In this document: in pieces, positions 46,051 to 56,144 of the stretch
Layout of the letters: each line of letters starts with the position of its first letter
How positions within the stretch are numbered: position 1 is the stretch's first letter
Origin: Clostridia bacterium
Lineage (GTDB): Bacteria; Bacillota; DAOUPZ01
Reading direction: 5' to 3'
Assembly (NCBI GenBank): GCA_030625885.1
Contig: DAOUPZ010000013.1
Location: 40,006-104,005 of the forward strand
DNA length: 64,000 nt
Translations under genes and position numbers: made by a program
Notes under the pieces: generated by a model
Told to the model about the DNA's origin: nothing
The model's input: the letters and a program-made list of their open reading frames with translations, nothing else
The model's database searches: none

Positions 46051-48417
46051 TTATTCTTTTGATTTTAAAACCTCTACTAAATCTAATTTTTTTATTTTTT
46101 TGGCAGCAATTTTTTGTGCTAGCCAAATGGAACCGCTGGTTAGGAGAAAGGCATATAGCAGAGACATTGCGGTCATCTCTGTCGGCATGCTGTAAACATC
46201 GTTACTGACTGATTGAGCCATACCGATCAGCATGAGTTGGGTCAAGGGTATCCCCAGTATCATTGCAAAAAAACCGATAAACCATTGTTCAAAGGTGATG
46301 ACGGAAAGCACTTCCGCCGGGGTCATCCCCATGACCATCATAGAGGCGAGTTCTCGATTTCGCTCTGATAAGGTAATGATAGCTGAATTATATACCACTG
46401 TAAATCCGGTAATGATTCCAAATAGAAGCATGATATAGATTGTCGCTGAAGTAGAAGCCATTAATTCTTTAATTTGCGCCAGCATACTGGCTTGATGATC
46501 AATGGCATCAATGGCTGATGATTGATTGTATGCTTTCTGTAAGGCTGGAATATCGCTTTCATTCATACGAAGCATAATGGAAGTGGTGATATTCTTTTGT
46601 CCCAAAAGGGTGTTGAGGGCTTCAATCTCCATATAGGCATTGAGCCCCAAATATTGGGGGATGATGCCCACAACTGTGACTTTTGATGTCGTTTCGGGAT
46701 CTTTCATCATCAGGCTTTCTACCGTTATCGAATGGCCGACTTCCATGTTTAAAAGTTTTGCAAGGCGTCCTGAAATCAAGATTCCGTTTTTGGGGGGCGC
46801 CATTTTATGACCTGTTTCATCTAAGATATTGTAAAGATGACTGTTTTGAGGAAGACCTATTAATACGACATCTTTTTTATACCAGTTGTGTTTCAAAGTT
46901 ACGGGAATATCTGCTCTTGTTTCCACACGTTTCATTCCAGGAAAATGATTGAGTTCCCAGATGACTTTTTTTTGCGGAAGCGGGTGGGAAAGAGCGACCT
47001 TGACATCATAGGTTTCTATTTTTTCAAATTGGTCAAAAATTATTTGCTGGCTTAAATCTTTCATTGACCAGGGAAGTGCTAACAACGAAAATGTAAAAGC
47101 AATGCCAAGTAATATAAAAAGGCTGCGCCCTGGATTACGAGTCATGTTGCGAATGGCCATTTTCCCTTGAACGGTTAACATCTGCCAAAAGAAAGAAACC
47201 TTTTCAAGGATTATTTTCTTTCCTCGATGAGGGGCAGGGGGCCGCATGGCTTCAGCTGGTTGTAAGGTCAGGGCTTTTTTGCAGCCCTGATATCCGGCAA
47301 AGATTGCAAACACCAAAGAAAGCAAAATGCCCATAACAAAGTATTTTAGAGAGAATTGACTGTTGAGTCCTGGCATATTGAAATAGATTTGATACAAGGT
47401 GGTGAACGGAAAGGAAAGCCAAATGCCAAGGAGACCGCCGATGACCCCGCCAATGGTTCCAATGATTAGAGCGTAGGACAGATAGTGACGCCTGATTTCG
47501 CGCCGGGTATATCCGAATGCTTTTAAGATACCGATTTGTCCTCGCTGCTGTTGGACCATTCGTTTGAGCATAATGTATAAAATCATGCCGGCTACAGCCA
47601 AAAAAAGGAGGGGGACACTTCGGGCCATGGCTTCTAATCCTTGTATTTCTTGGGTTAGAATCAGATGACTGGTTTGATCTTTACGAGCAAAAATATTTTT
47701 TAAACCATAGGGTTTTAATTCAGGTATTAATAATTCTTCCACATCTTTATAATCTGTGTTCGGTTTTAAGGTAAAAACAATATTGTTAACGGTTTCGCCT
47801 GTACCCAATAAGGTTTTCATCCGCTCCAAAGGCATCCAGGCAATCCCAAATGTTTCCGGTGTGGGAAACAAATCGTTAGCGGTGCGCAGGGCATAGATAT
47901 ATTCGGGACTTTTTCCCATGCCCACAATACGCAGGTTTTTCTTTTTGCCGGAAGCAATGATTTCGATTTCTTGAGCGAGTTTTAATTGATGAGTCTCAAA
48001 AAACTTGTTATCCACCCAAATATTCATTTCTTGGCGATCAAGGGGAATGCCTTGACTGAGCACCATCTCATTAATGTTATTTTCCTGTGTCGGATCGATA
48101 GAAATAAGGCGTAAATAGATGTTTTTATCTTGATCCTTAAGGACTAATTTAACGTCTTTGACCAAACGTCCCTGGAGATTGTCAATCCCTTTCAGCTTTT
48201 TCAAATGGTCCATCTCACTATAGGGGATGGCTTGAATTTCTGCAAAGCCGTCGGCAAAGTTTTGCTGGTTATAAAAGCGAGTTTGGGCGAGATGTAAATT
48301 GTCGATCACCATGGAAAAGGAAGTGAAAATGATAAGACCTAGAACGATAACAGTGATGCAGGCGATATATGCACCCTTATTTTCTTTTAAGTCACGAATG
48401 ACCTTTTTTCGTAACAT
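46051..48417 (-). CDS. FtsX-like ABC transporter permease, two-unit
   Basis: 788 residues. One N-terminal helix, a large extracytoplasmic domain (about 35-240), three helices of the first FtsX unit (ARSVPLLFLAVAGMILYIML and so on), a helix and second extracytoplasmic domain, then three more FtsX helices, the YknZ/LolC-like bacitracin/lipoprotein/macrolide exporter family with duplicated core. The start ATG shares one base with the stop of the ATPase gene (TAATG), so translation is coupled. Such permeases do not transport through a classical channel but transmit ATPase motion. Substrate unknown. Confidence 0.88.
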   Translation of the reverse strand: MLRKKVIRDLKENKGAYIACITVIVLGLIIFTSFSMVIDNLHLAQTRFYNQQNFADGFAEIQAIPYSEMDHLKKLKGIDNLQGRLVKDVKLVLKDQDKNIYLRLISIDPTQENNINEMVLSQGIPLDRQEMNIWVDNKFFETHQLKLAQEIEIIASGKKKNLRIVGMGKSPEYIYALRTANDLFPTPETFGIAWMPLERMKTLLGTGETVNNIVFTLKPNTDYKDVEELLIPELKPYGLKNIFARKDQTSHLILTQEIQGLEAMARSVPLLFLAVAGMILYIMLKRMVQQQRGQIGILKAFGYTRREIRRHYLSYALIIGTIGGVIGGLLGIWLSFPFTTLYQIYFNMPGLNSQFSLKYFVMGILLSLVFAIFAGYQGCKKALTLQPAEAMRPPAPHRGKKIILEKVSFFWQMLTVQGKMAIRNMTRNPGRSLFILLGIAFTFSLLALPWSMKDLSQQIIFDQFEKIETYDVKVALSHPLPQKKVIWELNHFPGMKRVETRADIPVTLKHNWYKKDVVLIGLPQNSHLYNILDETGHKMAPPKNGILISGRLAKLLNMEVGHSITVESLMMKDPETTSKVTVVGIIPQYLGLNAYMEIEALNTLLGQKNITTSIMLRMNESDIPALQKAYNQSSAIDAIDHQASMLAQIKELMASTSATIYIMLLFGIITGFTVVYNSAIITLSERNRELASMMVMGMTPAEVLSVITFEQWFIGFFAMILGIPLTQLMLIGMAQSVSNDVYSMPTEMTAMSLLYAFLLTSGSIWLAQKIAAKKIKKLDLVEVLKSKE

Positions 48418-49121
48418 TACCAGCTCACCGCCTCGGGGGGGACGGGGTTCTCATTGTGGTCAATATGCGTCAGCTGTCCATCTTTGATATAAAATACACG
48501 ATGGGCCATTTTGGCAATGCCTGCGTTATGGGTAATGATAATAACGGTTTTTTCATAGTTTTCACAAAAACGTTTGAGTAGTTTAAGGACTTGAATACTG
48601 GTTTGAAAATCAAGAGCCCCGGTGGGTTCATCACAAAGTAAAATATCCGGATTTTTTGCAATGGCTCTTGCCAGTGCGACACGTTGCTGTTGACCGCCGG
48701 ACAATTGGGAAGGAAAATGTTGGGCACGATCAGATAGGCCCACTTCTTCCAGGACGGTTTCTATTGAAAGAGGGTCTTCAGCAATTTCTGTGGCGAGACT
48801 GATGTTTTCATAGGTGTTCAGATTGGGCATTAGATTATAAAATTGAAATACAAACCCGACTGTATGTCTGCGAAATAGGGTTAATTTTTTTAAATCAGCC
48901 GTATGCAGAGGATTCCCTTTATAATATAATTCGCCTGCGCTTACTTGATCCATGCCGCCAATCATGTTGAGCAAGGTGCTTTTACCCGAGCCGCTGGGAC
49001 CGAGAATAACGATAAATTCACCCTTGTATATTTCAAAATCAACATCTTTCAGGGCATCGACTCTAATCTCACCCATTTGATAGGATTTAGATAAATTTTT
49101 AGCGACTAGAATGGGCGCCAT
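48417..49121 (-). CDS. ABC transporter ATP-binding protein (LolD/MacB type)
   Basis: 234 residues. Walker A GPSGSGKST (near residue 40), Q-loop FQFYNLMPNL, signature LSGGQQQRVALARAIA, Walker B ILLCDEPTGALD, and H-loop ITHNAGIA. Start has AGGAGG just upstream. First gene of the minus-strand operon ATPase-permease-adaptor. The 260 bases before it are shared with the divergent operon at 49381. Confidence 0.95.
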   Translation of the reverse strand: MAPILVAKNLSKSYQMGEIRVDALKDVDFEIYKGEFIVILGPSGSGKSTLLNMIGGMDQVSAGELYYKGNPLHTADLKKLTLFRRHTVGFVFQFYNLMPNLNTYENISLATEIAEDPLSIETVLEEVGLSDRAQHFPSQLSGGQQQRVALARAIAKNPDILLCDEPTGALDFQTSIQVLKLLKRFCENYEKTVIIITHNAGIAKMAHRVFYIKDGQLTHIDHNENPVPPEAVSW

Positions 49122-49380
49122 ATCACTCCCTCCTTTCAGAATCAGAATAAACTACACTTATATTTTATCATTGATACGGATTAAAAGTGAAGGTTTTTTA
49201 TGTTCTTTCCCTTTTTTTAAAATGTAACTTTTTTGTAACATTTACGCGTTTTGTTTTGTTTATTATTATTATAGGAGGAATATTGTTTGTGTGAGAAACT
49301 ATGGAAAAATTTTCTTGAAATCTATAATCTTTTGTGATAATTTTCTATTATTAGATCATGGATGATGGGGAGGGATATCT

Positions 49381-50076
49381 ATTAGTTCAGTTATTGAAAT
49401 TAAAGATATTAGAAAAGTATATCGAATCGGCAACGAAAAAGTGGTTGCTTTAAATTCCATTACCCTAAATATAGATGAGGGCGAAATATGTTGCTTCCTG
49501 GGGACCTCCGGTTCTGGTAAATCAACTTTGCTCAATTTGATGGCAGGATTGGAAAAACCCAGTAAAGGGTCGATAAAAATTAAAGCGCATCATATGGAAA
49601 AAATGAATGAAAAAAAACTCGCTGATTTCCGGCGAAAGCATATCGGGTTTATTTTTCAGTCTTATAATTTAATGCCGGCATTAACCGCACTGGAAAATGT
49701 GAGTATACCTTTGACTTTTAGGGGGATCACGAAGGATATCAGGGAAAAACGAGCCAAAAAGATGCTGGCTGCAGTGGGATTGAAAAAGCATATCATGCAC
49801 AAGCCGACGCAAATGAGTGGTGGTCAGCAACAGCGGGTTGGGATTGCGCGGGCTTTTGTTGGTAAACCGGATATTATCTTTGCCGATGAACCGACTGGAA
49901 ATTTGGATTCCAAAACCACAACCGAAGTCATGAACTTAATGCTGGAAATGACGAGAAAGAACAATCAAACACTTATTATTGTGACCCATGATCGTAGTGT
50001 GGCAGAATTTGCTGATAAAATTGTTTATATTTTAGACGGGAATGTTGAAAAGATTGAAATGAATACTAGGAGGTAG
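49381..50076 (+). CDS. ABC transporter ATP-binding protein (MacB type) with probable ATT start
   Basis: 231 residues if translation starts at ATT 49381. Codons 49381 onward read ISSVIEIKDIRKVYRIGNEK, the N-terminal strand and A-loop tyrosine (KVYRIG) required for nucleotide binding. AGGAGGGATATCT-like text (GGGAGG at 49369-49374) lies 6 bases before. No ATG, GTG or TTG is available in frame until GTG 49441, which would remove the A-loop. Walker A GTSGSGKST, FQSYNLMPAL, signature MSGGQQQRVGIARA, Walker B IIFADEPTGNLD. Coupled to the two broken genes downstream. Confidence 0.85.
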   Translation: MSSVIEIKDIRKVYRIGNEKVVALNSITLNIDEGEICCFLGTSGSGKSTLLNLMAGLEKPSKGSIKIKAHHMEKMNEKKLADFRRKHIGFIFQSYNLMPALTALENVSIPLTFRGITKDIREKRAKKMLAAVGLKKHIMHKPTQMSGGQQQRVGIARAFVGKPDIIFADEPTGNLDSKTTTEVMNLMLEMTRKNNQTLIIVTHDRSVAEFADKIVYILDGNVEKIEMNTRR

Positions 50077-50080
50077 AGTA

Positions 50081-51757
50081 ATGAAGAGAAAGCTAACGGG
50101 GTTTTTATTAATGATGATGGTGTTAACAGTATTTATTAGAATTGAAACGTGTTTTGCTGTTGATACAAGTCAATATAATCCAAAGCTTAGAATTAATGAA
50201 GATGGAGAAATGATTACTTTGAAAGGGGGAACAAGTACCACAGTAATTCTTTCCTTGGAGAATATAACCAAAGATCTTGTAGCAAAAAATATTGTTATTG
50301 AACCTATATTTAATAATATAGATGATTTTCCATTTGAAATAAATTCGTTAAATTTAAGGAAAACTATTCCTTGGATTAGTAGAAATTCGAGTAAAGAATT
50401 TAAATATGATTTTGATATTCCGTTAAATGCTAAATCCAGAATTTATCCCATAAGATTTAAAATCAACTATGAAAATATTTACAAAGATCCATTTGAATGT
50501 GTAGAGACGATTTATGTGAAGATAGAAAATGAAAACATTGAGCCTTTATTGGGGGTTAAAGCTATTAATTTTGAAGGAGAGAAATTAATAGCTGGGCAAC
50601 CATGTATGGTTACTTTTAATATAAAGAATATTGGAACTTTTAAAGCAGAAAGGATTTATTGTACACTTTCTGGGTTCAAAGGTGAGGGACTTCAATTATA
50701 TAACTCAATGGATACTGTAATAATTGATAAACTGGAAAAAGACCAAATGAGTAACGTGTCATATAATCTTATTCCTTATGAAGAAATGATGAGTGGAAGC
50801 CATGAACTTGTATTAAAAATGACGTACATAGACGATTATGGTAAGGAATATAAAGAAGAAGATACGATATTTTTACCTGTTGATGGAAAAGATCAGAATG
50901 ATGGCCGGGTAAAAATTATTGTGGACAACTACGATTTCGGTGGTGATTATGTTAAAGCCGGTCAGCCTTTTAATTTGAATATGTCTTTTCTAAATACCAG
51001 TATGTCTGAAAAAGTTGATAACATTAAAATGACACTGACTTCCGAAGGGGTCTTTTCCCCGGTTGGCAGCAGTAATTCCTTTTATATTCAAAGAATTGGA
51101 CCGCAAGAGAGAATTGAGAAAAATATTGTTTTAAAGCCCAAATTTGATGCAGAGCATAAGAATTATGATTTGAATGTGGATATTGAGTATGGTGAGAATA
51201 GTGAAGGTGATCCTTATGTGACCAAAGAGACCATTAGTATTCAGGTCATTCAAGAAAATCGGTTGTAATTTTCCGAAGTAGAAATGGATCCAGAAGCATT
51301 TGTTGGACAGCCGGTGGGTGTTTCCCTGGAATTTTATAATAGAGGTCGTTCAACGTTGAGTAATATGATGGTAAAAATGGAAGGTGACTTCAATATTGAA
51401 GACGGAAATTACTTTGTAGGAAATTTTGAAGCGGGTAACAATGATTACTATGAAGCAACGATTTATCCGGATAAAGAGGGCGAGCAGACCGGGAAGATCG
51501 TATTTGAATTTGAAGATGCGGTGGGGAATACACAGGAGATCGTGAAACCGTTGAGTTTTACAGCGATTCCTGCACCGGAAATTGAGGATATGGATGCTGA
51601 AATGGCTATGGCAAATAACGCTGATATGGGGATGGAGAAAAAGGGGTCTAATAAATACATAGGGATGGGTGTTATACTGGTACTTTTAGTGATAACGGTT
51701 ATTGTTATTCGTAAGAAACGAAAAAAAAAGCAGGAAGGGATAGAATTTGATGAGTAG
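50081..51757 (+). pseudogene. Secreted COG1361-type exporter-associated protein, interrupted by in-frame TAA
   Basis: One continuous frame broken by TAA at 51266-51268. The first part (395 residues) has a signal peptide (LLMMMVLTVFIRIETCFA) and repeated Ig-like CARDB/NEW3 domains. The second part (162 codons after the stop, without a start until ATG 51284) holds another such domain (EAFVGQPVGVSLEFYNRG), a C-terminal membrane helix (GVILVLLVITVIVI) and a basic tail. Homologues anchor at the cell surface next to MacB permeases. Sequence around the stop reads ...ENRL*FSEVEMD; a CAA (Gln) to TAA change would explain it. Starts 5 bases after the ATPase stop, ATG 50081 with AGGAGG, and the end overlaps the next gene. 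Confidence 0.8.
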
Positions 51758-53090
51758 TATCGACCTGATCATTATGGGATTTAAAAATTTGTGGCGTAGG
51801 AAAGCGAGAACATTCTTAACGATTCTAGGGGTTATTATTGGTACTTCATCCATCGTTATTATGCTTTCCCTGGGTATCGCCATGAATGAAAGTTTTAAAA
51901 AAGAATTGTCCCGAATGGGGAGCATCAATATTATCAATGTTTATGCTCAAGAAGACCGTTTTGGCTATGAAGAAGAAGGTCAGAAAAAGGTGGAGCAAAA
52001 AAATGTTATTCTGGATGATAAAGCTCTGGTAAGCTTTCGTAATATGAATGGCGTCGAGGCTGTATCGCCTTTACTGGAACAGTATTTAACCGTAAAATCA
52101 GGGAAATACCAGGTTAACATCCCCGTTCGGGGGATTGATACTCAGAATATGGCTGCATTTGATTATAAAGTTCAAGCGGGTCGATTGTTAAGTGCCAGTG
52201 ATACGAGTGCAATTGTATTTGGCGCACATGTTAATGAGGAATTTTATAATCCTAAATCGAGAAGAAGGACTGATTCTGAGGAGATTAAAGTGGATTTAAT
52301 GACAGCGGACTTGCGACTTATGAGTGAAGGCGGGTACAATGGTCCGGCAAAACAACAAGGAAAGAAATTAAGACCTTTTAAAGTAAAAGGCGTCGGGATA
52401 TTAACGGAAGGAAATTATGAAACCGATTGGGGCGCCTATATGAATATTAACGCTCTAAAAGACTTTATGGAGAAGCAAAAAAAATCACAACCCAAACCTC
52501 AGGATCCTAAGGAACGGCGTAGACAGAAAGAAAAGGAAAAAGGCTATCAGCAGGCGATGGTAAAGATTAAGGATATTGATCAAGTCAAAACTGTAAAATA
52601 AATGATAGAGGGGATGGGGTTTCAGACCCGAAGTTTGACGGATATCCTGGAATCGATGAAAAAAACGTCTGCAGGCATACAAGGGATATTGGGGGGTATC
52701 GGGGCGGTATCGCTTTTGGTGGCGGCTCTTGGTATCACGAATACCATGATTATGTCTATTTATGAACGCACTCGGGAAATAGGGGTGATGAAAGTATTAG
52801 GCGCGAAACTTTTTGATATTAAAAAACTCTTCCTTTTTGAGGCTGCGATGATTGGCTTATTAGGGGGCTTAGTGGGATTGATGATTAGTTATGGCGGCTC
52901 CGTGCTGATTAACCATATTGCAGGGAAGATGATGGGGGAATTTGCCATGGACAACAAGATTTCCATTATTCCCATCTGGCTTGCGGGTGGTGCGTTAATA
53001 TTCTCTGCAATGGTAGGGATTATTTCCGGATATTATCCAGCCAATCGGGCTATGAAGTTAAGTGCATTGGAAGCAATCAAAACAGAGTAA
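51750..53090 (+). pseudogene. MacB-type ABC permease, interrupted by in-frame TAA
   Basis: A continuous frame of 446 codons split by TAA 52599-52601. Before it: TM1 (TFLTILGVIIGTSSIVIML), a periplasmic domain, and a charged insert KPQDPKERRRQKEKEKG. After it: MIEGMGFQTRS and three FtsX helices with ITNTMIMSIYERTREIGVMKVLGAK, the conserved MacB motif, ending SALEAIKTE. Neither half alone would be a functional permease. The stop reads ...DQVKTVK*MIEGMGF; a CAA (Gln) to TAA change would restore a MacB protein. ATG 51750 overlaps the stop of the previous gene. The ATG immediately after the TAA could allow re-initiation. Confidence 0.85.
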
Positions 53091-53092
53091 TA

Positions 53093-53127
53093 GGATGCAA
53101 AAACGGGTATAGTCGCCGTTTTTGCAT
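53093..53127. terminator. Bidirectional terminator
   Basis: GATGCAAAAACGG and CCGTTTTTGCATC arms between the permease and the minus-strand TauE gene. Confidence 0.85.
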
Positions 53128-53128
53128 C

Positions 53129-53536
53129 CTATTTTTTTCTTCCCTCTTCATTCTTCATTCTTCTCTCGAAAGACCCCAAAGGGGTTTTTCTGGATTGCCA
53201 TAGGAGAAATCCACCTGTACCGATTAAATAGAAACCAAATATTTTTCTAAGTAAAGCGGTTTCAAGTTTGGTTGCCAGTATTGCCCCCACAATAGCGCCG
53301 CAGAGGCTGCCAGCAATAAGCAGCAGAGCCAGTTTTACTTTGATATTGCCTTGACGAAAATGAACGATGATTGCAACGACAGCAGTGGGAAGAAAGGACG
53401 CCAGGGAGACCCCTTGAGCAACATGTTGGCTGATATTTGTAAAAAAGACAAGGGCCACAATTAAAAAGGTGCCGCCACCCATAGCCATACCGCTAATGAT
53501 GCCTGTAATGATTCCAATCATATAAATCGGCATCAT
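53129..53536 (-). CDS. Half-size TauE/SafE family protein
   Basis: 135 residues with four hydrophobic helices, the length of one half of a normal TauE/SafE (TSUP/DUF81) transporter (about 250). It has the family repeat GIISGMAMGGGTFLIVALVFF and a second helix group. The C terminus (RRMKNEEGRKK) is charged and encoded by a repeat-like stretch shared with intergenic modules. Its start overlaps the stop of the upstream half gene by 4 bases. The two halves probably form one transporter for sulfite, sulfonates or similar anions. Confidence 0.78.
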   Translation of the reverse strand: MMPIYMIGIITGIISGMAMGGGTFLIVALVFFTNISQHVAQGVSLASFLPTAVVAIIVHFRQGNIKVKLALLLIAGSLCGAIVGAILATKLETALLRKIFGFYLIGTGGFLLWQSRKTPLGSFERRMKNEEGRKK

Positions 53537-53892
53537 ATCACCATCTTAAGACCGGCAATGATTAAAAAAACCGCAAATAGCTTCCGCAATATAGCAGAAG
53601 GCAGCCGATTCATTAATTTAGCACCCATGTATCCGCCGATCATGCCGCTGATTGCAATCTGGATGGCAAGCCCTATGTTCACATAGCGATTAAAGCTGTA
53701 AATGACCGTGCTTATCAATGCCGTAGGAAGAATAACGGCTAGAGATGTGCCATGGGCCACATGTTCTTTTTCGTTAAGAATAGAAGTCATGGCAGGAACT
53801 AAAACCGTACCACCGCCAATTCCAAGCAATCCAGTGACCAATCCGCTGATTAAGCCGATGAGAACAATAAAGAGGCTATAATGTTTTTTCAT
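53533..53892 (-). CDS. Half-size TauE/SafE family protein, partner half
   Basis: 119 residues, four hydrophobic helices with the TSUP motif GLVTGLLGIGGGTVLVPAMTSI at the N terminus and GGYMGAKLMNRLPSAILRKLFA. Co-translated with the second half (4-base overlap). Split TSUP transporters of this kind occur in Firmicutes; the pair replaces a single eight-helix protein. Solute unknown. Confidence 0.78.
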   Translation of the reverse strand: MKKHYSLFIVLIGLISGLVTGLLGIGGGTVLVPAMTSILNEKEHVAHGTSLAVILPTALISTVIYSFNRYVNIGLAIQIAISGMIGGYMGAKLMNRLPSAILRKLFAVFLIIAGLKMVI

Positions 53893-54265
53893 AGATACCT
53901 CCGAAATTTTTTAATCTTTAACATTCCCTGTTCAGCGATTATAGGGACGGGGTTTTTCTTATTTTATATTGTTACCATAATTGATTGTATTAACCCTTTT
54001 TCACCAATTTCAATATTAGGATGAAGGGGAAAGTTGGGAGCAAAAGATTAAGGAATTAAATTATAGAAAGTATTATATATGTTTCATTTTTTACTATAAA
54101 GTTCATCTCATGTTTTTAGTATGATATATAGTAAAAAAGTACTATTTTGTCGAAATTAATAGATAATGATTATATTATGTAATATAATTATATGATATAA
54201 TGTCAAATGATATTATGTTAATTAAAGAACAATATTTTGTGAAAGTATTTAGGAGGATGAATAAT

Positions 54266-54532
54266 ATGATTTTTCCTTTTCAGGAGAATAAGCGGGAATA
54301 TATGGTATGCTCTGTTAATGTTCACCGCTGGCAGTTAGAGAAGATCGATAAGTTATGCAAAAAATATGGTATTACGCGTTCTGATTCATTTCGGACGATG
54401 ATTGATTTTTGCTTGCAATTTTATGATGATGGGGGTAAACCTTGCTCAGAAGAAGAAAGCATAGAAATTTTTGAAAAATTATTAGAGACTCATATACCTT
54501 CTTATATAAAAGAAGAGAAGATGGAAAAATAA
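54266..54532 (+). CDS. Small ribbon-helix-helix-like protein A
   Basis: 88 residues. The central segment YMVCSVNVHRWQLEKIDKLC, continuing KKYGITRSDSFRTMIDFCLQ, fits a ribbon-helix-helix DNA-binding fold: a short strand then two helices joined by a turn G-x-[TN]-R-S. Start ATG 54266 is 9 bases after AGGAGG; ATG 54257 overlaps the site. The next gene is a paralogue with the same pattern. Possible transcriptional regulator of unknown target. Confidence 0.6.
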   Translation: MIFPFQENKREYMVCSVNVHRWQLEKIDKLCKKYGITRSDSFRTMIDFCLQFYDDGGKPCSEEESIEIFEKLLETHIPSYIKEEKMEK

Positions 54533-54554
54533 ATGATAGAGATAGGTGAGAAAA

Positions 54555-54788
54555 ATGTTTAACATTATTAAAGAAAAAAATGATGAATATACCATATGTT
54601 CTGTTAACGTGGAAAGCAGACAACTAGAAAAAATTGATAAAATTTGTAAGAATACTGGGGTAAATCGTTCCAAAATTTTTCGAGAATCGCTTAGTTTTTG
54701 CTTACAGTTCTTTGATGAAGAAGGTTCTTCTTGTACTGCTGAAAAAGCGAAGGAAATCATGGAAAAGATGACAAAAGATAAAAAATAA
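54555..54788 (+). CDS. Small ribbon-helix-helix-like protein B
   Basis: 77 residues. YTICSVNVESRQLEKIDKIC, continuing KNTGVNRSKIFRESLSFCLQFF, closely matches the previous protein, so the pair arose by tandem duplication. Start ATG 54555 (GTG 54546 is alternative). A heterodimer with protein A is conceivable. No antitoxin-toxin partner gene is adjacent. Confidence 0.6.
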   Translation: MFNIIKEKNDEYTICSVNVESRQLEKIDKICKNTGVNRSKIFRESLSFCLQFFDEEGSSCTAEKAKEIMEKMTKDKK

Positions 54789-54816
54789 TGCAGGCTTAGG
54801 CCTGCATTATTTTTTA
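54785..54816 (+). terminator. Rho-independent terminator
   Basis: AATGCAGGC-TTA-GGCCTGCATT followed by ATTTTTTAT. Confidence 0.85.
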
Positions 54817-54891
54817 TCTTTTTATGAAGGTGAGAAATAAGGACAGGGTTATGTATGTTTTTTTGTATTCTTTTATCTGCTGTGTTTGCTT

Positions 54892-55695
54892 TTACCCTTT
54901 CTCAAGGGGATAAAAATATGGCTTTCTGTCTTTAAATCGTGTCAGGTGTGTAAATCCTGCTTCTCGGATCATTTCTAATGCTTCATTAAACCCTGTCGCT
55001 ATATGAGAAGGCGTATGAGCATCGGATCCCAGCGTGAGGATTTCTCCCCCTAGTTTACGGTAAGCTTGAATGATATCAAAGGTGGGATGGGGGGTATCAA
55101 TGCCGTATCGCAGGCCTGAAGTATTGATTTCCAAACCTCTTCCTGTTTGGATCAATGTTTTCAGAATGGATTCAATGATTTCACGGTGGTCATCGTAATG
55201 GAGGATGCGATCATGATAGGGGCCATAGCGTCGGATTAAATCTAGATGGCCTAAAACATCAAAGTTTTCACAGGCAAGAATGGATTCTAAAACTTCCTCA
55301 AGATAGGCCTGATAGGCTTGTTTTTTATTTTTACCGATAAAGAAGGCTTCTTTGGTCAGGTCATAGCGATTAACCATATGTATGGAACCAATTATAAAAT
55401 CAAAAAACTTGTTCTTTAAAAAATCGTTAAATTCTACTGAAAAATAGGGTTGGATGCCAATTTCTATACCCAGCAAAAGGTTTAGATCGTGGCCAAAATG
55501 CGCTTTTGCTTTTTTAAAGGATTCTACATAATCCGTATAATGCAGAAAATCATAATCGATATCATTAGGATCAAATCCAAAATGATCTGTAAATACAATT
55601 TCATCAAGACCGAGTTCAATTGCTTTTTGGCAAATCTCTGTCATCGTCATATTGCTATCGGCAGAGAAGGTACTGTGAAGATGGTAATCAAACAT
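54892..55695 (-). CDS. PHP-domain histidinol-phosphatase (HisJ family)
   Basis: 267 residues, PHP fold. Metal ligands: DYHLHSTFS at the N terminus, FTDHFGF, GIEIGIQPY, FIIGSIHMV, GHLDLIRRYG, and near the end GSDAHTPSHIATGF, all as in HisK/HisJ phosphatases. It should remove phosphate from histidinol phosphate. No his genes are near, so a different phosphoester substrate cannot be excluded. Starts with SD AAAGGAG on the minus strand. Confidence 0.88.
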   Translation of the reverse strand: MFDYHLHSTFSADSNMTMTEICQKAIELGLDEIVFTDHFGFDPNDIDYDFLHYTDYVESFKKAKAHFGHDLNLLLGIEIGIQPYFSVEFNDFLKNKFFDFIIGSIHMVNRYDLTKEAFFIGKNKKQAYQAYLEEVLESILACENFDVLGHLDLIRRYGPYHDRILHYDDHREIIESILKTLIQTGRGLEINTSGLRYGIDTPHPTFDIIQAYRKLGGEILTLGSDAHTPSHIATGFNEALEMIREAGFTHLTRFKDRKPYFYPLEKG

Positions 55696-55764
55696 GTGTA
55701 TCGCTCCTTTGTGTGAATTTTGTGCTTGAAAATGGTTAAGATACTTTAAGTAAATCTTCAGACT

Positions 55765-55990
55765 AAGATGGTAGAGACAGGTAGGGAAAGTAAAATACGA
55801 GGAATGAGGAAAGAGCGCAGCCTAAGGCTGCTGAACGAGCAACGAAAAAGATAAAGGATTGATCTAAGACTTAGGATAAAAGATGAATTCGAATAATCTT
55901 TTGTACTTTATTTTTTTCTTTCCTCTTTCAGCGACCAAAGGGAGCGATCCTTTTTCTACCTGCTACCTGCCGAAAAACAGCGAAGCTGTT
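55765..55990. repeat. Mosaic intergenic repeat with foldback arms
   Basis: GACAGGTAGGGAAAG, CGAGGAATGAGGAAAGAGC, GCAGCC-TAA-GGCTGC hairpin, TGAACGAGCAACGAAAAAG, then CTCTTTCAGCGACCAAAGG and CTACCTGCTACCTGCC in the opposite sense, then AAAAACAGCGAAGCTGTTTTT. The longest copy in the window; outer arms CAGGTAGGGAAA / CTACCTG form the foldback. The rest of 55991-56144 is AT-rich and holds the agcS promoter presumably. Confidence 0.75.
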
Positions 55991-56144
55991 TTTCTTATTT
56001 TACCCATTACCAATTTTTGTGTCAACATACGGGTAATATTATCTTGACTGCAAGAATTAAGTAATAGGAAAAAATAAAATAATTAATAGAAAGCAGCCAT
56101 GTGGGTGAAAATAAAGTAGACGTTATCAAAAGGAAGTGAATGAT

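Noticed and set aside
49441..50076. ABC ATPase starting at GTG 49441
   Set aside because: This would remove the first strand and A-loop tyrosine, and no ribosome site precedes it; ATT 49381 has GGGAGG at correct distance.
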